A stretch of 20,484 nt of DNA from JACRAO01 sp964490895 (GTDB taxonomy: Bacteria > Bdellovibrionota > UBA1018). The position numbers and the translations under genes are program-made. Under the pieces are notes generated by a model. It saw only the letters and a program-made list of their open reading frames with translations. It ran no database searches and was not told where the DNA came from. The stretch spans positions 1 through 20,484 of the forward strand of contig CAZBEI010000055.1 of assembly GCA_964490895.1 (NCBI GenBank). Reading direction: 5' to 3'. Of this stretch, positions 7,311-14,589 are shown piece after piece; position 1 is the stretch's first letter; each line of letters starts with the position of its first letter.

Positions 7311-7609
7311 CGGGTATCTTTCCTAAGGGAGTCTAAAATTTCTTTGGCGGTGGAATCTAAAGGATAACTCAAAGCTTTCGGCGTGGGCCAGTGATTCGAG
7401 TCGTCTGTTCTAAGACTGATTTCGCCTTTTTCGGATGCAGCCTCAAGTTCTGCTTCAAGCTTGGATGGAGGTGGACTTTGGCGGTGAGCTGGCCTGAGCT
7501 CGGCCACGACTTCGTCTCTTTCAGTCACTAAAACAATCACTCCTGTTTTTACCAAGCGCAGGTACTCGCTCAACTTATTTTTTAATATTTTTACACCTAC
7601 GACCTTCAT
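7307..7609 (-). CDS. vapB: Phd/YefM-type antitoxin of the PIN toxin
   Basis: A 100-residue antitoxin of the Phd/YefM fold. Residues 3-40 carry the DNA-binding pattern: VGVKILKNKLSEYLRLVKTG, then VTERDEVVAELRP (conserved K-x-x-L-S-x-Y-L-x-x-V-x-x-G ... VT-x-R-x-x-x-V-A-x-L). The C-terminal half is polar and Pro-rich (residues 43-80), ending in an amphipathic helix that would mask the toxin. It precedes and overlaps the toxin gene. There is no Shine-Dalgarno sequence before its ATG, and the predicted transcription start falls on the ATG itself. A perfect inverted repeat covers the promoter, the expected site of autorepression by the antitoxin or complex. Confidence 0.88.
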   Translation of the reverse strand: MKVVGVKILKNKLSEYLRLVKTGVIVLVTERDEVVAELRPAHRQSPPPSKLEAELEAASEKGEISLRTDDSNHWPTPKALSYPLDSTAKEILDSLRKDTR

Positions 7610-7615
7610 TTTTGT

Positions 7616-7639
7616 ATAGTAGCTACTGGTAGCTACTAT
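7616..7639. promoter_or_regulatory. Operator: perfect 11-bp inverted repeat over the TA promoter
   Basis: ATAGTAGCTAC (7616-7626), two bases TG, then GTAGCTACTAT (7629-7639), an exact inverted repeat of 11-bp arms. Each arm contains the 8-bp palindrome GTAGCTAC, and the two copies begin 10 bases apart (7619 and 7629), about one helical turn, so two dimers could bind on the same DNA face. The repeat fills the space from the last base of the -35 box to the whole -10 box, so binding would block RNA polymerase. This matches autoregulated Phd/YefM operons. Confidence 0.8.
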
Positions 7640-7644
7640 GTCAA
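7616..7644 (-). promoter_or_regulatory. Promoter of the toxin-antitoxin operon, predicted leaderless
   Basis: On the minus strand there is a perfect -35 TTGACA (7644..7639), a 17-base spacer and a -10 TACTAT (7621..7616, 4 of 6). The -10 box ends six bases before the A of the antitoxin ATG (7609), so the standard start point coincides with the start codon. No purine-rich ribosome binding site exists between the -10 box and the ATG. Sequence-based prediction, strong in geometry. Confidence 0.7.
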
Positions 7645-7679
7645 GAATAAAATCAGCTCACCGCCTATGGGTAGAGAGG

Positions 7680-7848
7680 GTTAGAAGATTCCCTCTTGTA
7701 AAAAAGCTAGGATCCTGAAAAAGATAAAAGTTGGAAAGAGTTTTTGTTATCCTCTCGGACGCAGTTGTCAGAGGATTTTCCAGGCAAAATTGAAGAACTT
7801 CCCTACGATGAATCCCATATTCAGTTTGAATCAAAAGATAAAAAATGA
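7680..7848 (+). pseudogene. Remnant of a second, AbrB-like VapB antitoxin
   Basis: From 7711 to the TGA at 7846-7848 the plus strand encodes about 45 residues with no start codon: DPEKDKSWKEFLLSS, then LSEDFPGKIEELPYDESH and an acidic/basic tail. The SW-x-EF ... S-x-DF pattern is what the C-terminus of AbrB/MazE-type VapB antitoxins looks like. In another frame just upstream (7680-7715) the translation VRRFPLVKKLG could be part of the DNA-binding half joined by a frameshift; the usual N-terminus is absent. The stop overlaps the next ATG (ATGA at 7845-7848), the normal antitoxin-toxin junction. Not an intact gene. The resemblance is from memory of the family, not from an alignment. Confidence 0.55.
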
Positions 7849-7876
7849 AATTTTTATTGGATACAGATATCTTTTA
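7845..7876 (+). pseudogene. First codons of a lost VapC toxin, ending at the 3' end of pyk
   Basis: ATG at 7845 begins MKFLLDTDIF, the characteristic VapC N-terminus (M-K-x-L-L-D-T-N/D-I) with the first catalytic Asp. The match ends at about 7874, exactly where the convergent pyruvate kinase stop codon begins; the reading frame continues only as antisense of pyk. A deletion fusing the toxin start to the end of pyk would explain this. With the antitoxin remnant before it, it marks a second, inactivated toxin-antitoxin module. Confidence 0.55.
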
Positions 7877-9334
7877 TTTTGCCCCGATTCGATGCACTTT
7901 GACCATGTTTGTGGTTCCGCGTTTTAAAGTGGGCACTCCCGCGGTGACGACGATCAGGTCTTCGACTTGGGCCCATCCTTCGCTCACTAAGACTTTTTCG
8001 ATGAGTGAAAATAAATCATCAGTATTTACTAATTTTGGAATGAGAACTCCTCTCACTCCCCAATAAAAAGCAAGTTGTCTTAATATTTTTTCATTTTGAG
8101 TGATGGCTAAAATTGCTTTCCGAGGACGAAATTTTGAAAGGACTTTGGCCGCCATCCCAGAGTGAGTGACGCATGCAATGGCTACCGCTCCGACATGCTC
8201 GGCAATTCGAGAGGCGCTAAATTCGATGGATTCTACAACCGAGCCAGGTTTTGGGAGGATCGCACGAGATGGGCCTGTAGAAAATTCGCGCGATCTTTCT
8301 GCTTCTAAAATAATCTGGTTCATTGTTCTCACGGCTTCGGTGGGGTATTTCCCGGAGGCAGTTTCTGCGGATAACATGACGGCATCTGTCCCATCAAAAA
8401 CAGCATTGGCCACATCGCTTGCTTCTGCACGTGTCGGAGTAGGGCAGGCGATCATCGATTCGAGCATTTGAGTGGCTGTGATGACCGGCACTCCTTTTTT
8501 ATTGCAGGCATGAATTAATTTTTTTTGAATGGTAGGAACTCGTGCTGCACCTAATTCCACAGCCATATCTCCTCGTGCAATGAGCAAACCATCTGCCACT
8601 TCGAGAATTGAATCTTGATTTTCGATGGCTTCTTCTCTTTCCATCTTGGCAATGAGCAGGGGTGGGTTTTCGGTTATTTTTTGAATTTTCTTTCGGAGCT
8701 GTAAAATATCTTCGTCGCTTCTGACAAAAGAGAGTGCAACTGCGTCTACCCCCATCCAGAGTCCTGCTTTTAAATCGGCCAAGTCTTTTTCAGTGACGCA
8801 CGGAATAGAAAGGGGAGTGCCTGGGAGGTTCATCCCTTTATGATCGGTCAGCTTTCCGCCATTTTCGACTTCGGCTGTGATCTCAGGTGGAGAAACGCTC
8901 GTGACTTGGGTCGAAATCTTTCCGTCATCAAAAAGAATACGAGCTCCTTTTTGAACGTCCTTCGAAATCGCTTCCGCAATTTCTCGAGATACAGGGATAC
9001 AGATTTTTCCTTTGGTTTTGGGTTCTAGTCCTTCTGGATAAAGTAAAATTTTGTCTCCTGATTTAAGCTCTATGCTTCCATTGGGCAATAGTCCTACGCG
9101 AAGTTTTGGGCCTTGTAAATCTTGCAAAATTGCCACTGGCTTTTTAGCTTTGAGAGAGGCCTCTCGCACTTTTTGAAAGAGTTGTTTATGAAATCCATGA
9201 TCCCCATGGCTAAAATTAAGTCTGGCAATATCCATGCCTTCTTGAATGAGAGAGGTGATCATTGGACTGTTATTCGAAGACGGGCCTAAAGTACACACGA
9301 TTTTGACTTTTCGAGTTGCAGCAGTTGTAAACAT
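7874..9334 (-). CDS. pyk: Pyruvate kinase
   Basis: A 486-residue pyruvate kinase, making pyruvate and ATP from phosphoenolpyruvate and ADP in glycolysis. Visible elements: TKIVCTLGPSS-like start (RKVKIVCTLGPSS, 8-20), ARLNFSHG (37-44), LQDLQGPKLR (70-79) leading into the B domain (about 80-175), the active-site block IAKMEREEAIEN (228-239) with catalytic K230 and metal ligand E232 (Met replaces the usual Ile), GDMAVELG (255-262) with D256, ITATQMLESM (285-294), and the PTRAEASDVANAVFDGTDAVMLSAET segment (300-325). The regulatory C domain is complete. Length is normal. It starts 3 bases after the argS stop with GAGAGG nine bases upstream, so it is the second gene of an argS-pyk operon. Confidence 0.97.
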   Translation of the reverse strand: MFTTAATRKVKIVCTLGPSSNNSPMITSLIQEGMDIARLNFSHGDHGFHKQLFQKVREASLKAKKPVAILQDLQGPKLRVGLLPNGSIELKSGDKILLYPEGLEPKTKGKICIPVSREIAEAISKDVQKGARILFDDGKISTQVTSVSPPEITAEVENGGKLTDHKGMNLPGTPLSIPCVTEKDLADLKAGLWMGVDAVALSFVRSDEDILQLRKKIQKITENPPLLIAKMEREEAIENQDSILEVADGLLIARGDMAVELGAARVPTIQKKLIHACNKKGVPVITATQMLESMIACPTPTRAEASDVANAVFDGTDAVMLSAETASGKYPTEAVRTMNQIILEAERSREFSTGPSRAILPKPGSVVESIEFSASRIAEHVGAVAIACVTHSGMAAKVLSKFRPRKAILAITQNEKILRQLAFYWGVRGVLIPKLVNTDDLFSLIEKVLVSEGWAQVEDLIVVTAGVPTLKRGTTNMVKVHRIGAK

Positions 9335-9337
9335 GGA

Positions 9338-11071
9338 TTACATCCTCTCGGGCAATGGAATTCCTAAAAGCGAAAGTCCATGGGTTAAAATTCGACGTGT
9401 GGACTCTACTAGCATCAGTCTGGCTTGTGTGAGCTTTTCGGCTTGTCCGAGCACGTGGCATTCTCGGTAAAACGCCCCATAAACTCGGGTGAGGTCGATC
9501 AAATAATGTGCAAGTTGGCTCGCTTTCGAAAACTCCAGCGCGCGCTCCAAATGAAGCGGAAAACGCCCCAAGATTTTAACCAAATTTATTTCTTCTGGAG
9601 CTTTGAGCAAAGAAATAAGTTCAGGATGAAAGCAAATGGGTGCTTTCAATTCTCCGCTTTCTTTCGCTTTTCTCAAAATGCTTTGGCATCTCGTGTGTGC
9701 GTATTGTAAGTAAGGTCCTGTTTCGCCTTCAAAGTCCACGACCCTTTCGACGTCAAACTCCACATCTTTTGTGGGATCCGTGTGGAGATCAAAAAAGAGC
9801 AATGCGCCGACTGCAATTTTTTCAGAAATTTCTTCGAGTTCATTCGCCGTAAATGAGTGAGTACGGTTTTCCATGAGCTCTCTCACTTTACTTTGGGTGA
9901 GCGTGAGGACCTCCTCTAAAGTCACAAAGTTTCCTTTTCGTGTTGACATTTTGGCGTCTTTGAATCGGTAGATTCCGGTGGGGATGTGCTCGCAAAGTGC
10001 TCCCCAGCTGTGTCCCATTTTTTTTAGAACCCCAAAAATTTGCTGAAAATGCAGCTTTTGATCAGCTCCTACAAGGTAACTCATGCGTTCGAAGTGAAAT
10101 TTTTCGTAGCGATAGATCGCAGCAGCCACATCTCTGGTGGCATAAATAGTTGCTCCGTCTTTCTTTTGCAAAATGCAAGGGGTGAGTTCTTTTCCCTGTT
10201 CGTCGGTGAGTGGAACAATCCAGGCGCCTTCGCTTTCTACTAAAATACCCTTTTTTTTCAGAGAATCGAGAAGCGGAGTCAATAAATTTTTGTAAAAACT
10301 CTCTCCCCAAGTATAGTCAAATTTCACATTAAATTTTTGATAGAGGCGATCAAAGTCAGCGCTTGCGATATCCACACATTTTTTCCAAAGTGCAGTGATT
10401 TTAGAGTCCCCCTCTTCGAGTTTTTTGAAAGCCGCACGAGCTCTATCTTCGAGGGTTGGATCGGTTTCTGCCGCTTTGTGAAATTTAACATAGATCTCTA
10501 CCAAATCGTGAACAGTGGGATGGGCGGGGAGGTCTTTTGCGTATTGGTCAAAGGCAATGACGAGTTTTCCGAACTGAGTGCCCCAGTCTCCAAGGTGATT
10601 GATAGAGGTAACTTTGAATCCTCTAAATTTCCCGATCCGATCCAGCGCTGCACCCAAAGCAGTGGTGCGGAGGTGATAAATATTAAAAGCTTTCATGATA
10701 TTGGGGGAGCTATACTCTAAAACCCAAACTCCACGTGAAGCTGGAGCAAGCGAACCATAATGTCCTAAATTCTCTCCTTCCAAAATATCTTTGAGGATTT
10801 CTGTGAAGGTAGTCTCCGCTTGGATTTTAAAATTGAGATAAGCCCCTTGAGAAAAAATCTCAATCGTTTTAGGTAGACTTTTTTGAAGTTCGTCTCTCAA
10901 ATCATTTGCAATTTGTGTCGGATTTTTCTTTTGTTCTTTGGCTAACCTAAAACACGGAAATCCAAAGTCTCCCAAGGAGGGCTCAGGTGGGATTTCTAAT
11001 TCTTTAGGATCAATGGGCCTTTTGAGGCTTTTGCTGAGCAGGGCTAGGATTTGTCTTTCGAAGCGTTCCAT
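9338..11071 (-). CDS. argS: Arginyl-tRNA synthetase, with unusual HIGH motif
   Basis: Class I arginyl-tRNA synthetase charging tRNA-Arg. I chose the ATG at 11071, giving 577 residues, the usual length; the open frame extends to 11251 but the extra 60 residues look like translated non-coding DNA and overlap the divergent gene. Domains: N-terminal Add-1 tRNA-binding domain (1-100), catalytic core with EYSSPNIMKAFNIYHLRTT (119-137), INHLGDWGTQFGKL (217-230 in the long frame, about 157-170 here), DGATIYATRDVAAAIYR (305-321), KMSTRKGN (374-381, the KMSKS equivalent), and the DALR anticodon-binding domain at the C-terminus. The HIGH motif, normally H-x-G-H in H-V-G-H-L-R-S, reads NIYH. The start lacks a good ribosome binding site. 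pyk follows 3 bases after the stop. Confidence 0.95.
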   Translation of the reverse strand: MERFERQILALLSKSLKRPIDPKELEIPPEPSLGDFGFPCFRLAKEQKKNPTQIANDLRDELQKSLPKTIEIFSQGAYLNFKIQAETTFTEILKDILEGENLGHYGSLAPASRGVWVLEYSSPNIMKAFNIYHLRTTALGAALDRIGKFRGFKVTSINHLGDWGTQFGKLVIAFDQYAKDLPAHPTVHDLVEIYVKFHKAAETDPTLEDRARAAFKKLEEGDSKITALWKKCVDIASADFDRLYQKFNVKFDYTWGESFYKNLLTPLLDSLKKKGILVESEGAWIVPLTDEQGKELTPCILQKKDGATIYATRDVAAAIYRYEKFHFERMSYLVGADQKLHFQQIFGVLKKMGHSWGALCEHIPTGIYRFKDAKMSTRKGNFVTLEEVLTLTQSKVRELMENRTHSFTANELEEISEKIAVGALLFFDLHTDPTKDVEFDVERVVDFEGETGPYLQYAHTRCQSILRKAKESGELKAPICFHPELISLLKAPEEINLVKILGRFPLHLERALEFSKASQLAHYLIDLTRVYGAFYRECHVLGQAEKLTQARLMLVESTRRILTHGLSLLGIPLPERM

Positions 11072-11168
11072 CTTTGAAAGTAAATTTAGCACTAACTTAA
11101 AAATTAGACTATTTCGAAAGATTACAAGACTTTTTTGGGCTGGTATTTTTAGGGCCGTCTTCTCAAAG

Positions 11169-11189
11169 TGCCCAGTGGGCAGAATTTTT
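11169..11189 (+). terminator. Small hairpin followed by a T run in the leader of the envelope operon
   Basis: TGCCC (11169-11173), loop AGT, GGGCA (11177-11181), then GAA and five T (11185-11189) resembles a short intrinsic terminator on the plus strand. No plus-strand gene ends here; it lies 57 bases before the GTG of the next gene, so it would be an attenuator or nothing at all. The five-pair stem is weak. Confidence 0.22.
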
Positions 11190-11245
11190 CTGTCAATTCT
11201 CGCGAGTACACACCGATAAGTCACTAGAGAAGTAGGGTAAAAAAC

Positions 11246-12019
11246 GTGCAAAAGAAGAAAAAACTATTTTTTATAGGAGGACTCACACTGGCTGGGGCTT
11301 GTGTAGTGTTGGTTTTTATCTATGCAGGGCCTCATCTTTGGTTTGCCCTCCAGAGGGTTTTGCACTTTAAAACGCCTTCTCTCGTACAGACTTTCGAAGA
11401 AGCACTCAAGAGTATCCAATATAAGGTAGACGAACTTCATCGGGCTGACGCGGACAATCATAAATTAAGATTAGAAGTTGCTAATTTGAAGCTCCAATTG
11501 GAAAAAGACCATTTTCAAAAAAATACTGATCAAGCCGCCAAGACTTCGAGTGCGTTAGGTCCAATGCTGCAAAGCCAAACTGGATCGCAGATTGGGAGGA
11601 CTTTGGCTCAAATTTCTTTTCGCCCGCCTCAAAATCTCCTCCCCCATCAACTTTACACTTTGGGTCTGACATATTTCAAAGCTCATGAAGACGAAAAAGC
11701 AGCCGTGATTTTTACAACTTTGACAACTCTCAAAGACAATGATGCCTATCAAAATCCAAAAGACCTTCTTATGACAGGAGTGGCTTGGTACAAGATCGAT
11801 CACTTTCAGTTGGCCGACTCTTATTTCGAACATGTTTTACAGTTTAAAGAAACATCAGAAAGTTTGCCTTATCAGGCTCAGGCCAGACTTTGGAGAGCTT
11901 TGGTAGCTGAAAAGGAAAAAAAGCACCTCAAGGCTCAATATTGGCTTTTAGATTTAGTGGATCACCACCCCCAAGCAAAAGAGACAGCATGGGTTAATTC
12001 TAAGAAGGAGGCAAAATAA
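11246..12019 (+). CDS. Membrane-anchored coiled-coil/TPR-like protein
   Basis: A 257-residue protein with a basic N-terminus (MQKKKK) and one transmembrane segment (about residues 7-28), so probably anchored in the inner membrane with the rest in the periplasm. Residues about 48-92 have heptad-like spacing (LHRADADNHKLRLEVANLKLQLEK falls here), suggesting a coiled coil. Residues about 132-250 contain repeated helical pairs with TPR-like features (LYTLGLTYFKAHEDEKAAVIF; MTGVAWYKIDHFQLADSYFEHVL; ARLWRALVAEKEKKHLKAQYWL). GTG start with TAGGG 8 bases upstream. It is the first gene of a tight run: the FecR-domain gene begins one base after its stop. TPR proteins of this kind scaffold envelope complexes; a specific function is not recognisable. 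Confidence 0.75.
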   Translation: MQKKKKLFFIGGLTLAGACVVLVFIYAGPHLWFALQRVLHFKTPSLVQTFEEALKSIQYKVDELHRADADNHKLRLEVANLKLQLEKDHFQKNTDQAAKTSSALGPMLQSQTGSQIGRTLAQISFRPPQNLLPHQLYTLGLTYFKAHEDEKAAVIFTTLTTLKDNDAYQNPKDLLMTGVAWYKIDHFQLADSYFEHVLQFKETSESLPYQAQARLWRALVAEKEKKHLKAQYWLLDLVDHHPQAKETAWVNSKKEAK

Positions 12020-12020
12020 A

Positions 12021-12983
12021 TTGATGGGGCTCTTCGTTGTACTGTATCTTAGCCTGCTTTCGCATGCAGCAGAGCCTGAGCTGTCAGACTCTCAGGTCTG
12101 TGCTGTTCTAAAGGGGTTTGGAGGGAATTTAGAAATTCTAAATTCTACAAGAACAAGTTTAAAAGAAGTCGCTTTGAACACTCCTGTTGAGTGTGGAAGT
12201 TGGATAACAGTGTCGAAAGGTTGGGCCAAGTTTTTGCATCGAGATGGATACGAATTTCAGGTTGGAAAGTGGAGTTTTATCCAGCTTCAAGATCCAAAAA
12301 GCTTTGGAGAAGCTATCTTATTATTTAGAGGTCTAATGCTAGCCAATATAGATGAGGGCAAAGGAACCTTAAAAGTGCTTACCGCTAATGCAAGAGCTCA
12401 TATGCTAGTAGGCAAGAGCATCCTCATCTATCAGCAGAAAAATGAAGAGACAGAATTAATTGCTCTAGAAAATTCTGCCATGATCGAAAACAGATTTCAG
12501 ATCTCAAGGCCCATTTTAGTGAAGGAGGGAGAAGTTTCTACCTTAAACTTTAAAGTAAAACGCCTGGTTCCCTCACTGCCTAAGGCTGTGGCTTTGGCCT
12601 CAGCAAAAGAAAAGTTTTTTGAGCTTTCGATCGAAGAAGGCGATCAGTTCTGGTTTTTAAAACATATTTTAAAAAGACAAGAAAGAAAATTTGCCTCCAG
12701 TCTTTTAGAGCCTAGGGCAAACCGAAAAATCGCGAGTAGTCACTCGTACATCAGGCATCCCTCTTTGAACGAAGACGAAAAAGCAATGATCCATCACATG
12801 GTGCGGAAAAATGTCGCGTCAGACGCATCTGGGGAGAAAATGTTGTTTCCAGAAAAAGCAGCTCGTCAGGCTCGTTCTATACAAGTTCAGGTTCAAGAGA
12901 TGCAGGACCAAGTTCTTAGCAAAGAAGAGCTTGTGGAGCGGAAACATTTGATTGAGGAGTTGTCTCAGATTCAGGCAGAGTAG
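12021..12983 (+). CDS. Exported FecR-domain protein
   Basis: A 320-residue protein with a short signal peptide (MMGLFVVLYLSLLSHA, cut before AEPE). Residues about 27-160 fit a FecR domain: ALKG/VLKGFGGNLEIL opening, LNTPVECGSWITVSKGWAKFLHRDGYEFQV, then LFRGLMLANI and TANARAHMLVGKSILIY, the beta-strand pattern seen after the G-x-V-x-V and T-P-x-A-x-V-x-G-T motifs. The C-terminal third is charged and ends in a probable coiled coil (about 285-320). AAGGAGG (12005-12011) precedes two possible starts, TTG at 12021 (9 bases away) and ATG at 12024 (12 bases); the product differs by one Met. No sigma factor gene is nearby, so the FecR fold is more likely a periplasmic binding or peptidoglycan-linked module than a FecI partner. 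Confidence 0.72.
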   Translation: MMGLFVVLYLSLLSHAAEPELSDSQVCAVLKGFGGNLEILNSTRTSLKEVALNTPVECGSWITVSKGWAKFLHRDGYEFQVGKWSFIQLQDPKSFGEAILLFRGLMLANIDEGKGTLKVLTANARAHMLVGKSILIYQQKNEETELIALENSAMIENRFQISRPILVKEGEVSTLNFKVKRLVPSLPKAVALASAKEKFFELSIEEGDQFWFLKHILKRQERKFASSLLEPRANRKIASSHSYIRHPSLNEDEKAMIHHMVRKNVASDASGEKMLFPEKAARQARSIQVQVQEMQDQVLSKEELVERKHLIEELSQIQAE

Positions 12984-13013
12984 CAGGCCAGTACTGAGGG
13001 TCACGGAGGATTT

Positions 13014-13556
13014 ATGATGAAATGGATTTTTATACTTTACTTCAGTCTCACTCCAAACTCATGGGCGGGTGCCTTTGAGTTTGCCTCGGGGTTTTCGTAC
13101 TCGAGAAGTTTTTATTCTGAGGATAGTTTTAATTGGACTAAACGTTTGGGTCTTTCTTTGGGCTATCATTTTTCAGATTTGTCGGAAGTGGAGTTTGCTT
13201 TTCAGGATATTCTCGAAAGAACTGTGATTTCTGGCTTTGAAGACACCACTTTCCATGATCGGATTTATAGCATGAGTTGGGTGCAAAATTTGCTCGCAAA
13301 GAGTGCGGCTATACAGCCCTATTTTAAGTTGGGTGTAGGGCAGCTCAACCGGGATGCCAGTGGAAATTATTTAGGATTTATTTCTCCACCCGCACGAGTG
13401 GATTCGATTACGGGAGTTCTGGGTGCAGGATTTAGGCTTTATCTTACTAAAACTTTTGCTTTTCGTGTGGAAGCCACCAGCTATTTGGCAAAGGGAAGCA
13501 TTCGAGGTTGGAAAAATAATGTCGTTGTTAATTTTGGACTTTCGCTTTTTTTCTAA
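13014..13556 (+). CDS. Small outer-membrane beta-barrel protein
   Basis: A 180-residue protein with a signal peptide (MMKWIFILYFSLTPNSWA) and a mature part of about 160 residues built of alternating strands (FEFASGFSYSRSFY; RLGLSLGYHF; VEFAFQDI; IQPYFKLGVGQ; GVLGAGFRLYL; FAFRVEATSYL) ending in NFGLSLFF with a terminal Phe. The size and pattern fit an eight-stranded barrel of the OmpA/OmpX type. GGAGG at 13005-13009 serves either ATG 13014 (4 bases) or ATG 13017 (7 bases, better spacing). Third gene in the envelope operon, 30 bases after the FecR-domain gene; its last 38 bases overlap the next gene. Role unknown. Confidence 0.75.
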   Translation: MMKWIFILYFSLTPNSWAGAFEFASGFSYSRSFYSEDSFNWTKRLGLSLGYHFSDLSEVEFAFQDILERTVISGFEDTTFHDRIYSMSWVQNLLAKSAAIQPYFKLGVGQLNRDASGNYLGFISPPARVDSITGVLGAGFRLYLTKTFAFRVEATSYLAKGSIRGWKNNVVVNFGLSLFF

Positions 13557-14589
13557 AGGGATCCTTCTTCTATTATGCCTCCTGAATTTAACGGCATGTG
13601 GAACAATTCGCTATCTTTTTCAAGCGGGTCAAGGTCAGTGGGCTCTCTCCAATCATGCAAGGCCGATCGATGAAGTTTTGAAGGACGAAAAAGCATCTCC
13701 CTTTACACGCCAATTGTTATCTCAAGTGGATTCGATTAAAAAATTTGGAGAAGAATATGGGCTAAGGCCCACAAAAAATTACAAAGATTATGTCGAGTTA
13801 GATCGGCCCTATGTGGTTTGGGTGGTGAGTGCTTGCGAATCTCTCAAATTTAATCCAAAGGAGTGGCGTTTCCCATTGCTTGGAAGTTTTACTTATTTGG
13901 GTTGGTTTGACAAAGATGCGGCACAAGATTTTGGAGAAGAGCTCAAGCTTCAGGGCTGGGATGTGTATGTGAGAGGAGCTGGAGCTTATTCAACTCTGGG
14001 ATGGTTCAGAGATTCTATTTTGTCCAGTATGATTTCAAAAAAAAGAGAGAGTGCTATGGGTGATTTGGCCAATGTCATTTTACACGAGTCTGTCCATGCG
14101 ACTTATTATGTTAAAAACCAGTCTTATTTTAATGAAAGCTTAGCGAGTTTTGTGGCTGACGCTTTGACTCCACGCTATTTGGAAAAACAATTTGGACAAG
14201 ACTCTAAAGAATTTTCCACCTATCAAAAAAATGAAGAGGAAAATGAAAAATATAAAGAAGCTTATTTTGAAACCTATACTGAGCTGCAAAAACTTTATGA
14301 GAGCAGTAAAAGCGACGAGGAAAAAAAGCAGAAAAAAATGCTTCTGCTCAATGGATTAAAAAATAAGTTAAAATTAGAAAAAGAAATTAACAATGCTGCT
14401 CTCATTCAATATCGGACCTATGGAACAGGTTTAAAAGAGTTCGAAATGCTTTTGAAAATGTGTGAGTTTAATTGGTCTAAATTTTGGGAGAGAATTTTGG
14501 AAATCAAAAACGAATCTTTCAAGGTTTCTCAAGAGGAAGATATCCAAAAAGTTCTTTTGCCTTTTATCGAACGGGGCGAGTGCCGTTGA
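13519..14589 (+). CDS. Putative metallopeptidase lipoprotein (PF10023-like aminopeptidase)
   Basis: A 356-residue lipoprotein. From the ATG at 13519 the protein has a signal peptide ending in the lipobox LTAC (C27), followed by GT, which favours outer-membrane sorting. The open frame begins earlier (13423), but those residues lie inside the barrel gene and precede the natural signal peptide. The catalytic region carries HESVH (189-193, the HExxH zinc motif) and FNESLASFV (204-212), where the second Glu-containing N-E-S/A motif supplies the third ligand. It is preceded by GAYSTLGWFRDSILSSM, which I associate with the predicted aminopeptidase family PF10023. A Lys/Glu-rich helical segment (about 240-310) follows. 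It is probably a periplasm-facing protease at the outer membrane. The start codon overlaps the barrel gene by 38 bases without a clear ribosome binding site, suggesting coupling. Confidence 0.83.
   Translation: MSLLILDFRFFSKGILLLLCLLNLTACGTIRYLFQAGQGQWALSNHARPIDEVLKDEKASPFTRQLLSQVDSIKKFGEEYGLRPTKNYKDYVELDRPYVVWVVSACESLKFNPKEWRFPLLGSFTYLGWFDKDAAQDFGEELKLQGWDVYVRGAGAYSTLGWFRDSILSSMISKKRESAMGDLANVILHESVHATYYVKNQSYFNESLASFVADALTPRYLEKQFGQDSKEFSTYQKNEEENEKYKEAYFETYTELQKLYESSKSDEEKKQKKMLLLNGLKNKLKLEKEINNAALIQYRTYGTGLKEFEMLLKMCEFNWSKFWERILEIKNESFKVSQEEDIQKVLLPFIERGECR

Noticed and set aside
7675..7696. Inverted repeat AGAGGG/CCCTCT as a pyk terminator
   Set aside because: No T run follows on either strand, and it falls inside the decayed antitoxin sequence.
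7845..8066. Plus-strand open frame of 73 codons starting MKFLLDTDIF
   Set aside because: Only about the first ten codons look like VapC; the rest is antisense to the end of pyk and has no protein character.
10337..10720. 127-codon plus-strand open frame inside argS
   Set aside because: Antisense of the ArgRS catalytic core; no start signals or recognised domain.
11072..11251. 60-residue N-terminal extension of ArgRS
   Set aside because: ArgRS normally begins about ten residues before the conserved N-terminal block; the extension overlaps the start of the divergent gene and looks random.
12021..12983. FecR-domain protein as an anti-sigma regulator
   Set aside because: No ECF sigma factor or TonB receptor gene is adjacent, and the protein has a signal peptide rather than a cytoplasmic anti-sigma domain with a transmembrane helix.
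13423..13518. 32-residue extension of the metallopeptidase lipoprotein
   Set aside because: It lies within the barrel gene in another frame and precedes a complete lipoprotein signal peptide that starts at 13519.
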